15,719 nucleotides of DNA from JAQIBY01 sp964407055 (GCA_964407055.1 CAYOUD010000052.1:1-15719), one strand, 5' to 3'. Shown: positions 7,970 to 15,713, numbered from the stretch's first letter. Notes: a model not told the origin generated them from the sequence alone. Translations and numbers: made by a program.

Positions 7970-9244
7970 ATGCAGATTTATAAATTTGGTGGAGCCTCCG
8001 TAAAAAATGCTGAGTCCGTAAAGAATTTAGGCAAAATATTGGCAACTACGAAGTCGCCGGTAATCGTTGTAATTTCTGCGATGGGTAAAACTACCAATGC
8101 GCTGGAAAAACTTGTGGATGCATATTTTACAAAAACCACCGGTAAAGCTTATGAAATTGCGACACAGATTAAAACAGTGCATTTTCGGATATTTAATGAT
8201 TTATTAAACGCCAAGTCAAAAGAAATACGGGAAGAACTTTACTCCATCTTTGAAAGTCTTGATAAAAAACTTGATAAAGCCCCATCACTAAATTACGATT
8301 ACGAATACGACCAAATTGTTCCGTTTGGAGAACTGTTGTCAACAAAAATTGTGTACCTATATCTTAAGGAAATCGGCATTCCATGTTCCTGGCTTGATAT
8401 TCGGCAAGTATTGCGTACCAACGACCAGTATCGTTCTGCAGTAATTGATTGGGAAACCAGCAGTCAGCAATTTCAGAAAAAGCTTTCCACAATTAATCAG
8501 CATATTATCACACAGGGCTTTATTGCAAGCACTCGGGAGGGAATCAGCACAACGCTTGGAAGAGAGGGTTCCGATTATACCGCTTCTGTGCTTGCAAATT
8601 TATCACAAGCCGAAGAGGTTATCATCTGGAAAGATGTGCCCGGCTTTATGAATGCTGATCCCAAAAAATTCCCGGATGCACACAAGCTAGAAAAAATTTC
8701 ATATCAGGAAGCTGTTGAACTTGCTTTTTATGGTGCGAAAGTCATTCATCCGAAAACAATTCAGCCACTGCAAAACAAATTAATACCACTCAAAGTTAAA
8801 TCATTTTTAAATCCTTCATCAGATGGTACTGTTATTGCAGAAATCCATGAGGACATTGTTTTTTTACCTGTTTATATTTTAAAAGAAAATCAAATTCTGA
8901 TATCTATTTCATTGCGCGATTTTTCTTTCGTAAATGAAAGGCAAATCAGTGATATTTACGGTATTTTTGACAAACACAGAGCTCATGTAAGCTTAAGCCA
9001 GAACTCTGCCATCAGCTATTCAGCCTGTGTTGAATGTGAAACAAGGCGACTTCCTGAATTAATTAATGATTTACGGGAACGCTACAAAGTGCTTTATAAC
9101 GAAGGCGTGCAATTAATTACGATACGACATTATACAGAATCTTGTATTGATAAAATACTGAAAGGAAAAGAGATATTGCTTGAACAACGCTCACGTCGGA
9201 CAGCCCGTTTTGTTGTCAGGGAAGACAAGCTTTCAAGCGATTAA
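7970..9244 (+). CDS. lysC: Aspartate kinase (monofunctional)
   Basis: This enzyme phosphorylates L-aspartate with ATP, the first step toward lysine/diaminopimelate, threonine and methionine. At 424 residues it fits a single-function aspartokinase. The amino acid kinase domain covers about 1-285. It has KFGGAS at 5-10 (ATP-phosphate binding), the FGE motif at 119-121 and TTLGREGSDYTA at 194-205, which closes the aspartate and nucleotide sites, followed by WKDVPGFMNADPK. The C-terminal part (about 305-420) should be the paired ACT regulatory region for feedback by amino acids. It is recognisable by position and size, but its sequence is divergent and the end is basic (EQRSRRTARFVVRE), so the effector cannot be predicted. 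The gene is translationally close to the membrane protein before it, and its stop overlaps the stop of the convergent upp gene. Bacteroidota often carry a second, fused aspartokinase, so lysC is a best-fit symbol. Confidence 0.9.
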   Translation: MQIYKFGGASVKNAESVKNLGKILATTKSPVIVVISAMGKTTNALEKLVDAYFTKTTGKAYEIATQIKTVHFRIFNDLLNAKSKEIREELYSIFESLDKKLDKAPSLNYDYEYDQIVPFGELLSTKIVYLYLKEIGIPCSWLDIRQVLRTNDQYRSAVIDWETSSQQFQKKLSTINQHIITQGFIASTREGISTTLGREGSDYTASVLANLSQAEEVIIWKDVPGFMNADPKKFPDAHKLEKISYQEAVELAFYGAKVIHPKTIQPLQNKLIPLKVKSFLNPSSDGTVIAEIHEDIVFLPVYILKENQILISISLRDFSFVNERQISDIYGIFDKHRAHVSLSQNSAISYSACVECETRRLPELINDLRERYKVLYNEGVQLITIRHYTESCIDKILKGKEILLEQRSRRTARFVVREDKLSSD

Positions 9245-9912
9245 TCGTCTTTTTGACTTAATTTATCGCCATAAGCTAAATCACCTGCATCCCCAAGCCC
9301 AGGAACAATGTATGATTTCACTGTCAGTTCAACATCAACTGCTGCTGACCAGATTGTACAGCGCTCTGCAGGCATAATTTTGTGCATATTTTCAATTCCT
9401 TCCTGTGAGGAAATAATCGCTGCTAGATGTATGTGCGATGGTTTTCCAAATTTCGTCAAGGCTTTGTAAGCCAACTCAAAACTTCCACCTGTAGCCAGCA
9501 TAGGGTCAATAATTATCACTTCTCTGTTTGTCAAATCAGGAGAAGTTACATAATCGATTTTTATTTCAAAGGAATTATCATCGTGATATTTGCGAAATCC
9601 GGCAACAAAGGCATTATCAGCGCGGTCAAAATAGTTTAAAAACCCCTGATGAAACGGAATCCCTGCTCTTAAGATAGTTGCTAGCACCGGTTGTTTATCT
9701 AAAACGGGGACGTCTGCAATTCCCAGTGGAGTTTTAATGCTCTCGTTTCGAAATACCATTTCACGTGAAATCTCATATGCCATAATTTCACCGACACGTT
9801 CCATGTTTTTACGAAAACGCATTCGATCTGTTTGAAATTTCTCGCTTCGAATTTCTGACAAAAACTCATCAAGTAAACTTCCTCGATTCCCTAAAATAAC
9901 GGTTTTTAACAT
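9241..9912 (-). CDS. upp: Uracil phosphoribosyltransferase
   Basis: This enzyme makes UMP from uracil and PRPP, salvaging pyrimidine in the cytoplasm. The 223 residues match the family length. Diagnostic segments are ILRAGIP at 80-86, the PRPP-binding loop IIDPMLATGGS at 134-144, and the uracil-binding C-terminal PGLGDAGDLAYG at 204-215. Basic segments near 30-36 (DRMRFRK) also fit. The start is the ATG at 9912; the leader holds a perfect -7 element at 9994-10001. The gene converges on the aspartate kinase gene with no space between them: the two stop codons overlap within TTAA, and no terminator is present, so the upp transcript probably runs antisense into the kinase gene. Confidence 0.95.
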   Translation of the reverse strand: MLKTVILGNRGSLLDEFLSEIRSEKFQTDRMRFRKNMERVGEIMAYEISREMVFRNESIKTPLGIADVPVLDKQPVLATILRAGIPFHQGFLNYFDRADNAFVAGFRKYHDDNSFEIKIDYVTSPDLTNREVIIIDPMLATGGSFELAYKALTKFGKPSHIHLAAIISSQEGIENMHKIMPAERCTIWSAAVDVELTVKSYIVPGLGDAGDLAYGDKLSQKDD

Positions 9913-9993
9913 AGCTTAAATTCTTTCTTAACTCACTTTTAAAAAGCAAGTTACTTGCTAAACGTAAAGATACGGTAATCTAAGGCTTGTATG

Positions 9994-10001
9994 CAAATTT
10001 A
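9994..10001 (-). promoter_or_regulatory. -7 element of the upp promoter
   Basis: On the minus strand these bases read TAAATTTG, a perfect match to the Bacteroidota sigma-70-type -7 consensus TAnnTTTG, followed by C. It lies 82 bases before the upp ATG in the gap after the acetyltransferase gene. A clear TTG at the expected -33 position was not found, so strength is uncertain. Confidence 0.55.
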
Positions 10002-10035
10002 TTTAATGCTTTACAGCAGTCTTTGAAATTATCGA

Positions 10036-11109
10036 TCAGGTAAATATGTAATCCCCGTCGCCATCGCTAACAATGGGTTTTTCAGGATTTATCTCCCAAG
10101 ACGCATAAATATTTTGTTGAGCAGGTTTCTGATAAATAAATGGATGTTTTTCCTGATTAACAGCCGCTGCTAAACCCGCATCAAAGCATCGAAATTGTTG
10201 AATTTTATATTTCCTTGCAAAATCAATAATATATCTTGCGAGGCAACTTAATTCTGCATTATCAGCCTGATAATAAGGTGTTTTAAGCATCCCATCACGA
10301 AAGTGCAAAATTGCCCATCCGGATTTTTCTCCTTTTGGATTTTTAATCCATAAAAACCGATAAAACATATGCTCTGCACGATGTGAAAAGAAATAACTTT
10401 GCGTAGTTCCGGATTGCGTTACCCAGGGGTAGTCAAGTATCCATTCCAACGCTTTATCAATCCGACAAAAACCAGAGGTTTTGCGTTGATTAAATGCTAG
10501 CAAAAAGAAACCATCAGGTTTTTTCCTGGCTTCAACTTCGTAACTTGTCGTTTTCGATTTTGATTGTGTTTTTATTTTCAAATTGGCATAAATGGCAATC
10601 AATGTATCAATTATGGGCAGGAACCATTTTATTGGCTTTGCAACGCGATTTTTTAACAAAATCCGAGTTTTTGCAAATAAATAAAACCGTTTCCCTTCGC
10701 GAGATGAAATTCCGTAAAACAAACCACTTTTCTGATATAAGGCATGAGATTCGGGGGCATAATTTGTGTACATTAATTTACCATGCCAATCGCTTTGGAC
10801 TTCGGTTAAAAGGCTTGTAGAGTGGCCTTGTCCACGATGCGTAGGATGAACCCAATTTCCACTCAGCCAAGCAAAATGCGTTTTTGGATTGTCACCATAA
10901 TTATCAGGTAATAAACTCCGGTATGCAATTAATTGATTTTCTGCACATAGAACGTACAAAACATAATCATCAGGCAGGGAATTCGGATTTTTTAAATAAG
11001 ATTTAATCCGCTCCTGAGAAACCGGTTTTTCATCTAATTTTAGATATGCTTCTGATTCACTGTATTGCAGCAACTCCGCATGTTTAATTTTATAGAATTC
11101 CGGTTTCAT
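10036..11109 (-). CDS. GNAT-family N-acetyltransferase with long unassigned C-terminal half
   Basis: This 357-residue soluble protein has an N-terminal GNAT domain (about 1-150). The acetyl-CoA pyrophosphate loop is visible as HPTHRGQGHSTSLL at 88-101, matching the R/Q-x-x-G-x-G/A motif. Downstream, TNYAPESHALYQKSGL at 115-130 is the usual late GNAT signature for an aromatic residue near the thiol. A basic linker (about 150-195) leads to a second region (about 196-357) that I cannot assign. Its sequence FRCFDAGLAAAVNQEKHPFIYQK near 306-328 resembles the late strands of a degenerate second GNAT fold, and it ends SDGDGDYIFT. The ATG at 11109 overlaps the deacetylase stop by 4 bases (ATGA). With the deacetylase and the FemAB-like enzyme it probably acylates an amino sugar or an envelope precursor; the acceptor is unknown. 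It is the last gene of its operon. Confidence 0.8.
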   Translation of the reverse strand: MKPEFYKIKHAELLQYSESEAYLKLDEKPVSQERIKSYLKNPNSLPDDYVLYVLCAENQLIAYRSLLPDNYGDNPKTHFAWLSGNWVHPTHRGQGHSTSLLTEVQSDWHGKLMYTNYAPESHALYQKSGLFYGISSREGKRFYLFAKTRILLKNRVAKPIKWFLPIIDTLIAIYANLKIKTQSKSKTTSYEVEARKKPDGFFLLAFNQRKTSGFCRIDKALEWILDYPWVTQSGTTQSYFFSHRAEHMFYRFLWIKNPKGEKSGWAILHFRDGMLKTPYYQADNAELSCLARYIIDFARKYKIQQFRCFDAGLAAAVNQEKHPFIYQKPAQQNIYASWEINPEKPIVSDGDGDYIFT

Positions 11110-12059
11110 TGCGATTTAAGTTTTTGTTTCAACCAAGCTGCAAAAAGCTCCGATTTCAGGATTTTCTGTGTCGGATATACGCGGGTATGTTCCATTGGAA
11201 TTCTCTGATAATGAGACAATTCCTTCATTTTTCCATGTCCGGAAGTTCCAAAGCTGATTGTTAAATCTGCCGTCTTGTAAATTTGCTTTATCTCAGACTG
11301 ACTCAGTCCATCATCAGAAAACGGGAATGCAAAACTGCGGATTTTTGTTTGTATGTTTTCAGAAACCCAATCGACAGACTGTTTCACTTCTTGATTTTTT
11401 TCATCCGCAGAAATGCAAGCAAAATTAGCATGAGTCATGCTGTGAGCACCAATATGGAATCCTGAATTATGAAGCGACTTTACCTCATCGCAGTTCATAT
11501 AAATCCGCTGTTTTTCCATTATCTCTTTTCGGTTCACTCCGTAGTTTTCCCAGATTGCGCCCGGATTTTCAGAATTATCACTGTCAAGTATTTCATTTTG
11601 TTTTGATTTTGACAAATTTTGAGATTCCAACAAATGATACAGCAGAGCAGAGCGTTCGTATCTGAAGAAATACTGAGCATCTCCGACAAATGGTGGGTTA
11701 ATAAAAAATGCAGCCGGAATTCCCCTCGATTTCAAAATCGGGGCAACAATATCATGCATTTGCACTAATCCATCATCAAAACTTAAACACATGTAATTTT
11801 TATTCGGATTTAAGTTTTCTTGGCTCAATACGTCTTCGACAGAAATTGGAACAAAATGTTGTAAAAGCACTTCAAGTGAGGTCTTGAACTCATTACTAGT
11901 TTGGACTTTATATAAACATGAAATATGCGGCAATTCGGCATCACTGACTACATGCCAAAACGGAAACACAATTCGTGAGTTAATCCGCTTCAAATATGCC
12001 TCAATGGACATCGGCGCAGAAAACGGATACAGATATTTTATCTTGTTTTCATGCGTCAT
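11106..12059 (-). CDS. Polysaccharide deacetylase (NodB/CE4 family)
   Basis: This enzyme is predicted to remove N- or O-acetyl groups from a glycan or sugar precursor. It is 317 residues with no signal peptide or membrane helix, so it should act in the cytoplasm. NodB motif 1 is LSFDDG at 92-97 (catalytic Asp and metal Asp), and motif 2 is GAHSMTH at 204-210, giving the two metal-binding His residues. The segment SFAFPFS at 242-248 sits where motif 3 (RxPxG/Y) is expected, in the form common to the branch of CE4 proteins found in surface-polysaccharide loci. AFFINPPF at 117-124 is the conserved strand after motif 1. About 75 residues of insert between 125 and 200 lengthen the core. Both ends overlap its neighbours by ATGA, so expression is coupled to the FemAB-like and GNAT genes. 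The substrate is unknown. Confidence 0.9.
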   Translation of the reverse strand: MTHENKIKYLYPFSAPMSIEAYLKRINSRIVFPFWHVVSDAELPHISCLYKVQTSNEFKTSLEVLLQHFVPISVEDVLSQENLNPNKNYMCLSFDDGLVQMHDIVAPILKSRGIPAAFFINPPFVGDAQYFFRYERSALLYHLLESQNLSKSKQNEILDSDNSENPGAIWENYGVNRKEIMEKQRIYMNCDEVKSLHNSGFHIGAHSMTHANFACISADEKNQEVKQSVDWVSENIQTKIRSFAFPFSDDGLSQSEIKQIYKTADLTISFGTSGHGKMKELSHYQRIPMEHTRVYPTQKILKSELFAAWLKQKLKSQ

Positions 12060-12952
12060 GATTTGCGAATTTTTTGCAAAAACCTCATGGGTTTACTTAC
12101 AATCAAAGGATAGGATTCATTTTTCGCAGCAAATCCGTGATAGAATCGCTGTACTCCTAGGTTTGTTGAGCCCTCAAAATCAATCATATACTGAGAGTCG
12201 CTGATTTGCTTTAACATCTCATCAACCAAACCGAAAGCTGCAGAAGCCTTTTTCCCGATTTCATTATTTGCGGCTTGTAAATACACTTTTCGATTAAAGT
12301 CATCTAGCCAGCACACAGCAGAAATTAGTTGATTATCAAGAAAAGCACCACGTATCTGCAATACTCCTTTTTGATTTGCAATATCAAGCAGAGCTTTAAG
12401 GCGTTTCCATGAGGAATCTGAAAGTTTAGTTCCACTGACTTTCTTGAACTCAATATAATCTTCTGAGCTGATTTTTTGATACGCCAAATTTTGTTTCCCC
12501 GCCTTTTTTATGTTCCTGCGATGATTGCTGCTCATTATTTTGAACAGCTTTTGATAATCTACATGCGGGTGTAAAATATAATTGGGTTTATAAGTAATAC
12601 CAGGCAAGCTGAGATAACGTGCAGATTCAGCATTCAGACTCAATAAATAAAATCTACCCGGAACTGCATTGATAAACTCCTCAATTAGTCCTTTTGGCAA
12701 TCTTCCTTTCCAAAACGGGCCAAGTTGCTGACAGAACAAGGGTTGAGAGTAAATTTTCACCGCAAACTTTCTCTGATATGGTAAAGGCATCACAGCCTGA
12801 TAATCGTTAAACACCAGAGCATCCCATTGTTTATCGGTCACTGAATCCAGATACCACGACAAAGCATACACACGAGAATTTTCAGCATTTTCGATGCAAT
12901 GATTCCACTGTTTTTCGCAAATATTATGTCGTTGTATCTGGTGTATTTTCAT
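12056..12952 (-). CDS. FemAB-like GNAT acyltransferase
   Basis: This 298-residue protein resembles the FemAB/Acetyltransf_6 group, whose members transfer aminoacyl or acyl groups to peptidoglycan precursors or amino sugars. Visible features are NHRRNIKKA at about 143-151 (the basic RR/K segment that precedes the second GNAT-like domain), a hydrophobic strand QLISAVCWLDD near 208-218, and the terminal signature DFEGSTNLGVQRFYHGFAA at about 258-276. I start at the ATG at 12952. An in-frame GTG at 12958 is possible but less likely. The RadC stop lies 8 bases upstream, and its own stop overlaps the next ATG as ATGA. No signal peptide or membrane helix is present. Function as a cell-envelope acyltransferase is inference from family and neighbours; whether the donor is aminoacyl-tRNA or acyl-CoA cannot be decided. 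Confidence 0.78.
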   Translation of the reverse strand: MKIHQIQRHNICEKQWNHCIENAENSRVYALSWYLDSVTDKQWDALVFNDYQAVMPLPYQRKFAVKIYSQPLFCQQLGPFWKGRLPKGLIEEFINAVPGRFYLLSLNAESARYLSLPGITYKPNYILHPHVDYQKLFKIMSSNHRRNIKKAGKQNLAYQKISSEDYIEFKKVSGTKLSDSSWKRLKALLDIANQKGVLQIRGAFLDNQLISAVCWLDDFNRKVYLQAANNEIGKKASAAFGLVDEMLKQISDSQYMIDFEGSTNLGVQRFYHGFAAKNESYPLIVSKPMRFLQKIRKS

Positions 12953-12960
12953 CAGCACAA

Positions 12961-13653
12961 TTAATTAGTATCCAGTAAGCCTTCATCAGCGAAGCTAAAG
13001 TAGTCATTATTAACGATTATCAGATGGTCTAAAAGCACAATATCAAAAAGCTTAGCGGCTTCTTTTATTTTATTGGTTACCTGAATGTCTGCATTGCTGG
13101 GTTTTAAATTTCCTGACGGATGATTGTGCGATAAAATAATACCATGAGCCAGCTTTTCGAGTGCAATTTTAATGATGATTTTTACATCCATAATTGTTGC
13201 TGCCGTTCCTCCCTGACTAAGTCGTAAACGATCAATGACATGATTTGCTCTATCCATAAAAAGAATCCAAAACTCCTCACTGTGTCGATCTTCCAACATA
13301 GGTGCCAAGATTTCGTATGCATCCCGGCTTGAGCTGATTCTTTTCGGCTTTTCGGATTTCTCGGCCTTTCGTCTTCTTCCAAGTTCTAAAGCAGCAAGAA
13401 GCGTTACTGCTTTGGCGTTCCCTACTCCCTGAAATTGTTTCAATTCATCAGCAGTACAGCGACCTAAAAAACTAAGTTTATTGTTGTACCTTTTCAGAAT
13501 GTGGCGGCCCAACTCAACAGCAGACATTTTCGCATTTCCTGACGCAAGCAAAATTGCGATTAATTCAGAATCCGATAAAGATTCGGCGCCTTTTTCAAGC
13601 AGCTTTTCCCGCGGGCGATCTTGCTCAGCCCAGGTTTTTATGGATTTGCTCAT
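12961..13653 (-). CDS. radC: RadC-family JAB/MPN domain protein
   Basis: This 230-residue protein has the full RadC layout. The N-terminal region has RPREKLLEKGAESLSDSELIA at 13-33. A helix-hairpin-helix follows at about 74-94 (FQGVGNAKAVTLLAALELG). The C-terminal JAB1/MPN domain has the metal-site elements intact: Glu at 126/127 (SEEF), SHNHPSGN at 175-182 and Asp at 189 (KPSNAD). The historical DNA-repair role of RadC is not supported by later genetics, and its activity is unsettled; the complete JAMM motif argues for a zinc hydrolase fold. It heads a four-gene minus-strand operon with three envelope-modification enzymes, the next gene starting 8 bases after its stop. Tandem terminators isolate it from rpsT upstream, so it needs its own promoter at 13654-13785, where I see no clear TAnnTTTG match. 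Confidence 0.92.
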   Translation of the reverse strand: MSKSIKTWAEQDRPREKLLEKGAESLSDSELIAILLASGNAKMSAVELGRHILKRYNNKLSFLGRCTADELKQFQGVGNAKAVTLLAALELGRRRKAEKSEKPKRISSSRDAYEILAPMLEDRHSEEFWILFMDRANHVIDRLRLSQGGTAATIMDVKIIIKIALEKLAHGIILSHNHPSGNLKPSNADIQVTNKIKEAAKLFDIVLLDHLIIVNNDYFSFADEGLLDTN

Positions 13654-13747
13654 CGTTTTTTTTAATCGTTAAATATTGTCCATCTATAATATCCGATTTC
13701 TTTATGCACACACACTAAATAGGCTTTGTAAGAAACCGCCAAATACT

Positions 13748-13765
13748 GAAAACTCTGTAGTTTTC
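13748..13765. other. Small AT-rich inverted repeat
   Basis: GAAAACT at 13748-13754 pairs with AGTTTTC at 13759-13765 around a CTGT loop. It has no T-run suited to a terminator on the minus strand. It lies in the 132 bases between the rpsT terminators and the radC start, where the radC promoter must be, so it might be an operator or chance. Confidence 0.3.
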
Positions 13766-13785
13766 TTGCAAGCACTAAATATAAC

Positions 13786-13817
13786 AAAAAACGGGAACTT
13801 GAAAAAAGTATCCCGTT
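13786..13817 (-). terminator. Second terminator downstream of rpsT
   Basis: On the minus strand, AACGGGA-T-ACTT (13817-13806) pairs with AAGTTCCCGTT (13800-13790) as an 11-bp stem with one bulged T and a 5-base loop, followed by a T-run ending at 13786. It stands 13 bases beyond the first terminator, giving a tandem pair. Confidence 0.8.
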
Positions 13818-13830
13818 AAGTATTGCAAAC

Positions 13831-13860
13831 AAAAAAAACATTCACGATATTGTGAATGCT
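13831..13860 (-). terminator. First terminator downstream of rpsT
   Basis: On the minus strand, AGCATTCAC (13860-13852) pairs with GTGAATGTT (13845-13837) through nine positions including one G-T pair. The loop is six bases and a run of eight T residues follows (13838-13831). It begins 25 bases after the rpsT stop and is a textbook intrinsic terminator. Confidence 0.88.
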
Positions 13861-13885
13861 GTGTATATCATTAAAATATAAAAAT

Positions 13886-14137
13886 TTACAAATTCGCTAC
13901 GTGGCGTGTAATCTGAGATTTCAGACGAGAAGCTTTATTGTCATGAATAACGCTGCGTTTTGCTAATTTATCGAGCATAGCAGCTACTTTCGGCAACATT
14001 TCTTCCGCTTCTTTTTTGTCAGTAATCGTTTTAATCTTTCTTACAGCACTACGAGTACTTCTTGCATAAAATTTATTATGAAGTCTTTTTGCTTCGTCAC
14101 GTCTGATACGCTTCAGTGATGATTTATGATTCGCCAT
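13886..14137 (-). CDS. rpsT: 30S ribosomal protein S20
   Basis: This 83-residue, strongly basic, helical protein binds 16S rRNA in the small subunit. It opens MANHKSSLKRIRRDEAKRL, the S20 N-terminal signature, continues with FYARSTRSAVRKIKT, and ends with the conserved late helix that includes HDNKASRLKSQI. The length is usual for the family (about 83-90). It is a single-gene unit: a good TAnnTTTG promoter lies at 14175-14205 and two tandem terminators follow it, so its level should be set independently of radC. The leader between promoter and ATG is about 35 bases; no structured autoregulatory element is evident in it. Confidence 0.97.
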   Translation of the reverse strand: MANHKSSLKRIRRDEAKRLHNKFYARSTRSAVRKIKTITDKKEAEEMLPKVAAMLDKLAKRSVIHDNKASRLKSQITRHVANL

Positions 14138-14174
14138 TTCTTTAAACTTTTAATATCAACTATTTTTCGGACTG

Positions 14175-14205
14175 CAAATATAGAATTATTTTTTTGACAT
14201 CCCAA
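14175..14205 (-). promoter_or_regulatory. Promoter of rpsT
   Basis: On the minus strand a TTG at 14205-14203 is followed after 20 bases by TATATTTG at 14182-14175, a perfect match to the Bacteroidota -7 element TAnnTTTG at a plausible spacing from the -33 TTG. The predicted transcript starts about 30 bases before the rpsT ATG. The spacer contains a seven-base A-tract, which is common in strong promoters. Confidence 0.65.
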
Positions 14206-14273
14206 TATTTTTAAGGGAAAATATTTTATTTGTTATAAACCCGTCTTAAATCAAGTATATCAACAACAATCCA

Positions 14274-15641
14274 TTACTTCAAAACCCACTTTGCTAATTT
14301 GAGTTTTTGTTTGGTAAACGGCGGATACCGTAATGCAGGGTCAACAAAATTTGATTTTTTCATAACGGATTTCAAGTGCGAGAAAGTTTCAAACCCTGCT
14401 TTCCCATGATATGCGCCCATGCCACTATTACCAACACCTCCAAATGGCAATCGCGGGTTTGTTATGTGCATAATTGCATCGTTAATGCAAACTCCGCCAC
14501 TGCTAATTCCACGGAGAAAGCGAGATTCCAAATTCTTGCTTTTTGCAAACAGATAAAGTGCCAAGGGTTTTGGTCGATTTAATATATTCTCGATTGCCTT
14601 TTCAGAAGATTTTACAGAGATTATCGGTAAAATTGGTCCAAAAATTTCTTCCTGCATGAGCGGGTGGTTTTCCGGACAATCAATTACAAGATGCGGATTA
14701 AGTTTTTGGGTTTCGCCTCCGGATACACCAACACATACGGCATTTGTGTCTGCGAGCAAGTTCAACAAGCGCTGGTTTTTTTCCTGGTTAATAATTTTCG
14801 GGTAATCCGGATGTTCTTTGGGATTTTCACCCCAAAATGCTTTAATTTTCTTCTGAATTTCCTCAACAAATGCATTTGCAACCGTTTCATGTACATACAC
14901 ATGATCAGGTGCAATACATGTTTGTCCGCTATTCAATAATTTTCCGTATGCTATGCGTTTTGCTGCAAGCGGAATATTAGCTGTTTTGTCAACATAAACA
15001 GGAGATTTTCCACCTAATTCAAGACAAACAGGTGTCATGTGATTAGCAGCAGCCTGCATGACAATTTTCCCGATGCGAGGACTTCCTGTGAAGAAAATAA
15101 AATCCCACTGCATGGCAAGCAAATTTTGTGAAACCTCCGGGCCACCGTTAAATATGCAGATGGTATGCTCCGGAAAATATTGCTTAAACAATTTCTCCAA
15201 AAGTTTTGACGTATGTTCGGAGAACTCAGAGGGCTTCATAAAGACAAGATTTCCGGCTGCTAGTGCTGCTGCTAGTGGTGCAATGCTGAGGTTCAGCGGA
15301 TAATTCCACGGAGAAATAATCAAAACCTGACCATATGGCTCAGGCATAATTTTAGATTTTGACCAGAAATTAATAATTTGATTTGTTCGTATCTTTCGTG
15401 GAGAAGCCCACGCCTTTAAATGCTTTTTCATGGTGGAAATTTCATCCAAAACGAAACCAATTTCAGTTGCATATGACTCAAATGCCGATTTGCCTAAATC
15501 CTGAAATAAAGCGTCGGTAATTTCTACTTGATTTTCGGATATGCAGGCATACAATCTTTCCAATTGTTTCTTGCGTTCGGAGATTGTCTGATATTTTCCT
15601 TGAGTGAGTAAGGTTCGTTGCGCGTTGTATTGTGTTTCCAT
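14274..15641 (-). CDS. NAD(P)-dependent aldehyde dehydrogenase, class 3-like
   Basis: This 455-residue enzyme oxidises aldehydes, probably fatty or aromatic ones, to carboxylates using NAD or NADP. The length of about 450 and the lack of the N-terminal extension of classes 1 and 2 fit the ALDH3 group. Visible residues are PWNYP at 111-115 with Lys at 136 (MKPSEFSEHT) for the cofactor, FTGS at 184-187, the general-base Glu at 208 in LELGGKSP, the nucleophile Cys at 242 in NSGQTCIAPD, and EEIFGPILP at 331-339. The late motif PFGGVGNSGMGAYHGKAGFETFSH (399-422) is also typical of ALDH3. A hydrophobic membrane-anchor tail, seen in fatty-aldehyde forms, is absent; the end is LKLAKWVLK. It has its own promoter at 15686-15713 and stands alone. 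The physiological aldehyde is not evident. Confidence 0.93.
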   Translation of the reverse strand: METQYNAQRTLLTQGKYQTISERKKQLERLYACISENQVEITDALFQDLGKSAFESYATEIGFVLDEISTMKKHLKAWASPRKIRTNQIINFWSKSKIMPEPYGQVLIISPWNYPLNLSIAPLAAALAAGNLVFMKPSEFSEHTSKLLEKLFKQYFPEHTICIFNGGPEVSQNLLAMQWDFIFFTGSPRIGKIVMQAAANHMTPVCLELGGKSPVYVDKTANIPLAAKRIAYGKLLNSGQTCIAPDHVYVHETVANAFVEEIQKKIKAFWGENPKEHPDYPKIINQEKNQRLLNLLADTNAVCVGVSGGETQKLNPHLVIDCPENHPLMQEEIFGPILPIISVKSSEKAIENILNRPKPLALYLFAKSKNLESRFLRGISSGGVCINDAIMHITNPRLPFGGVGNSGMGAYHGKAGFETFSHLKSVMKKSNFVDPALRYPPFTKQKLKLAKWVLK

Positions 15642-15685
15642 AAACTTGTATTTTTAACGAAGTTACTAACCTGCATTATTCATCG

Positions 15686-15713
15686 CAAAATTAAGCGTAT
15701 TTGCATATGTCAA
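15686..15713 (-). promoter_or_regulatory. Promoter of the aldehyde dehydrogenase gene
   Basis: On the minus strand TTGACA begins at 15713, and TAATTTTG lies at 15693-15686 after a 17-base spacer. The second element is a full match to the Bacteroidota -7 consensus TAnnTTTG. The predicted start lies about 38 bases before the ATG at 15641. The sequence continues to the right edge, so further upstream sites may be missing. Confidence 0.6.

Noticed and set aside
10494..10820. Plus-strand open frame of 108 codons inside the GNAT gene
   Set aside because: It is antisense to a coupled operon gene, has no family similarity I can recognise and no promoter.
13705..13714. Short CA-repeat tract upstream of radC
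   Set aside because: Only about four or five units, too short to call a functional microsatellite.
13654..14273. Possible tRNA or small RNA genes in the gaps around rpsT
   Set aside because: No cloverleaf or conserved T-loop sequence was seen; the structures present are explained by terminators and a promoter.
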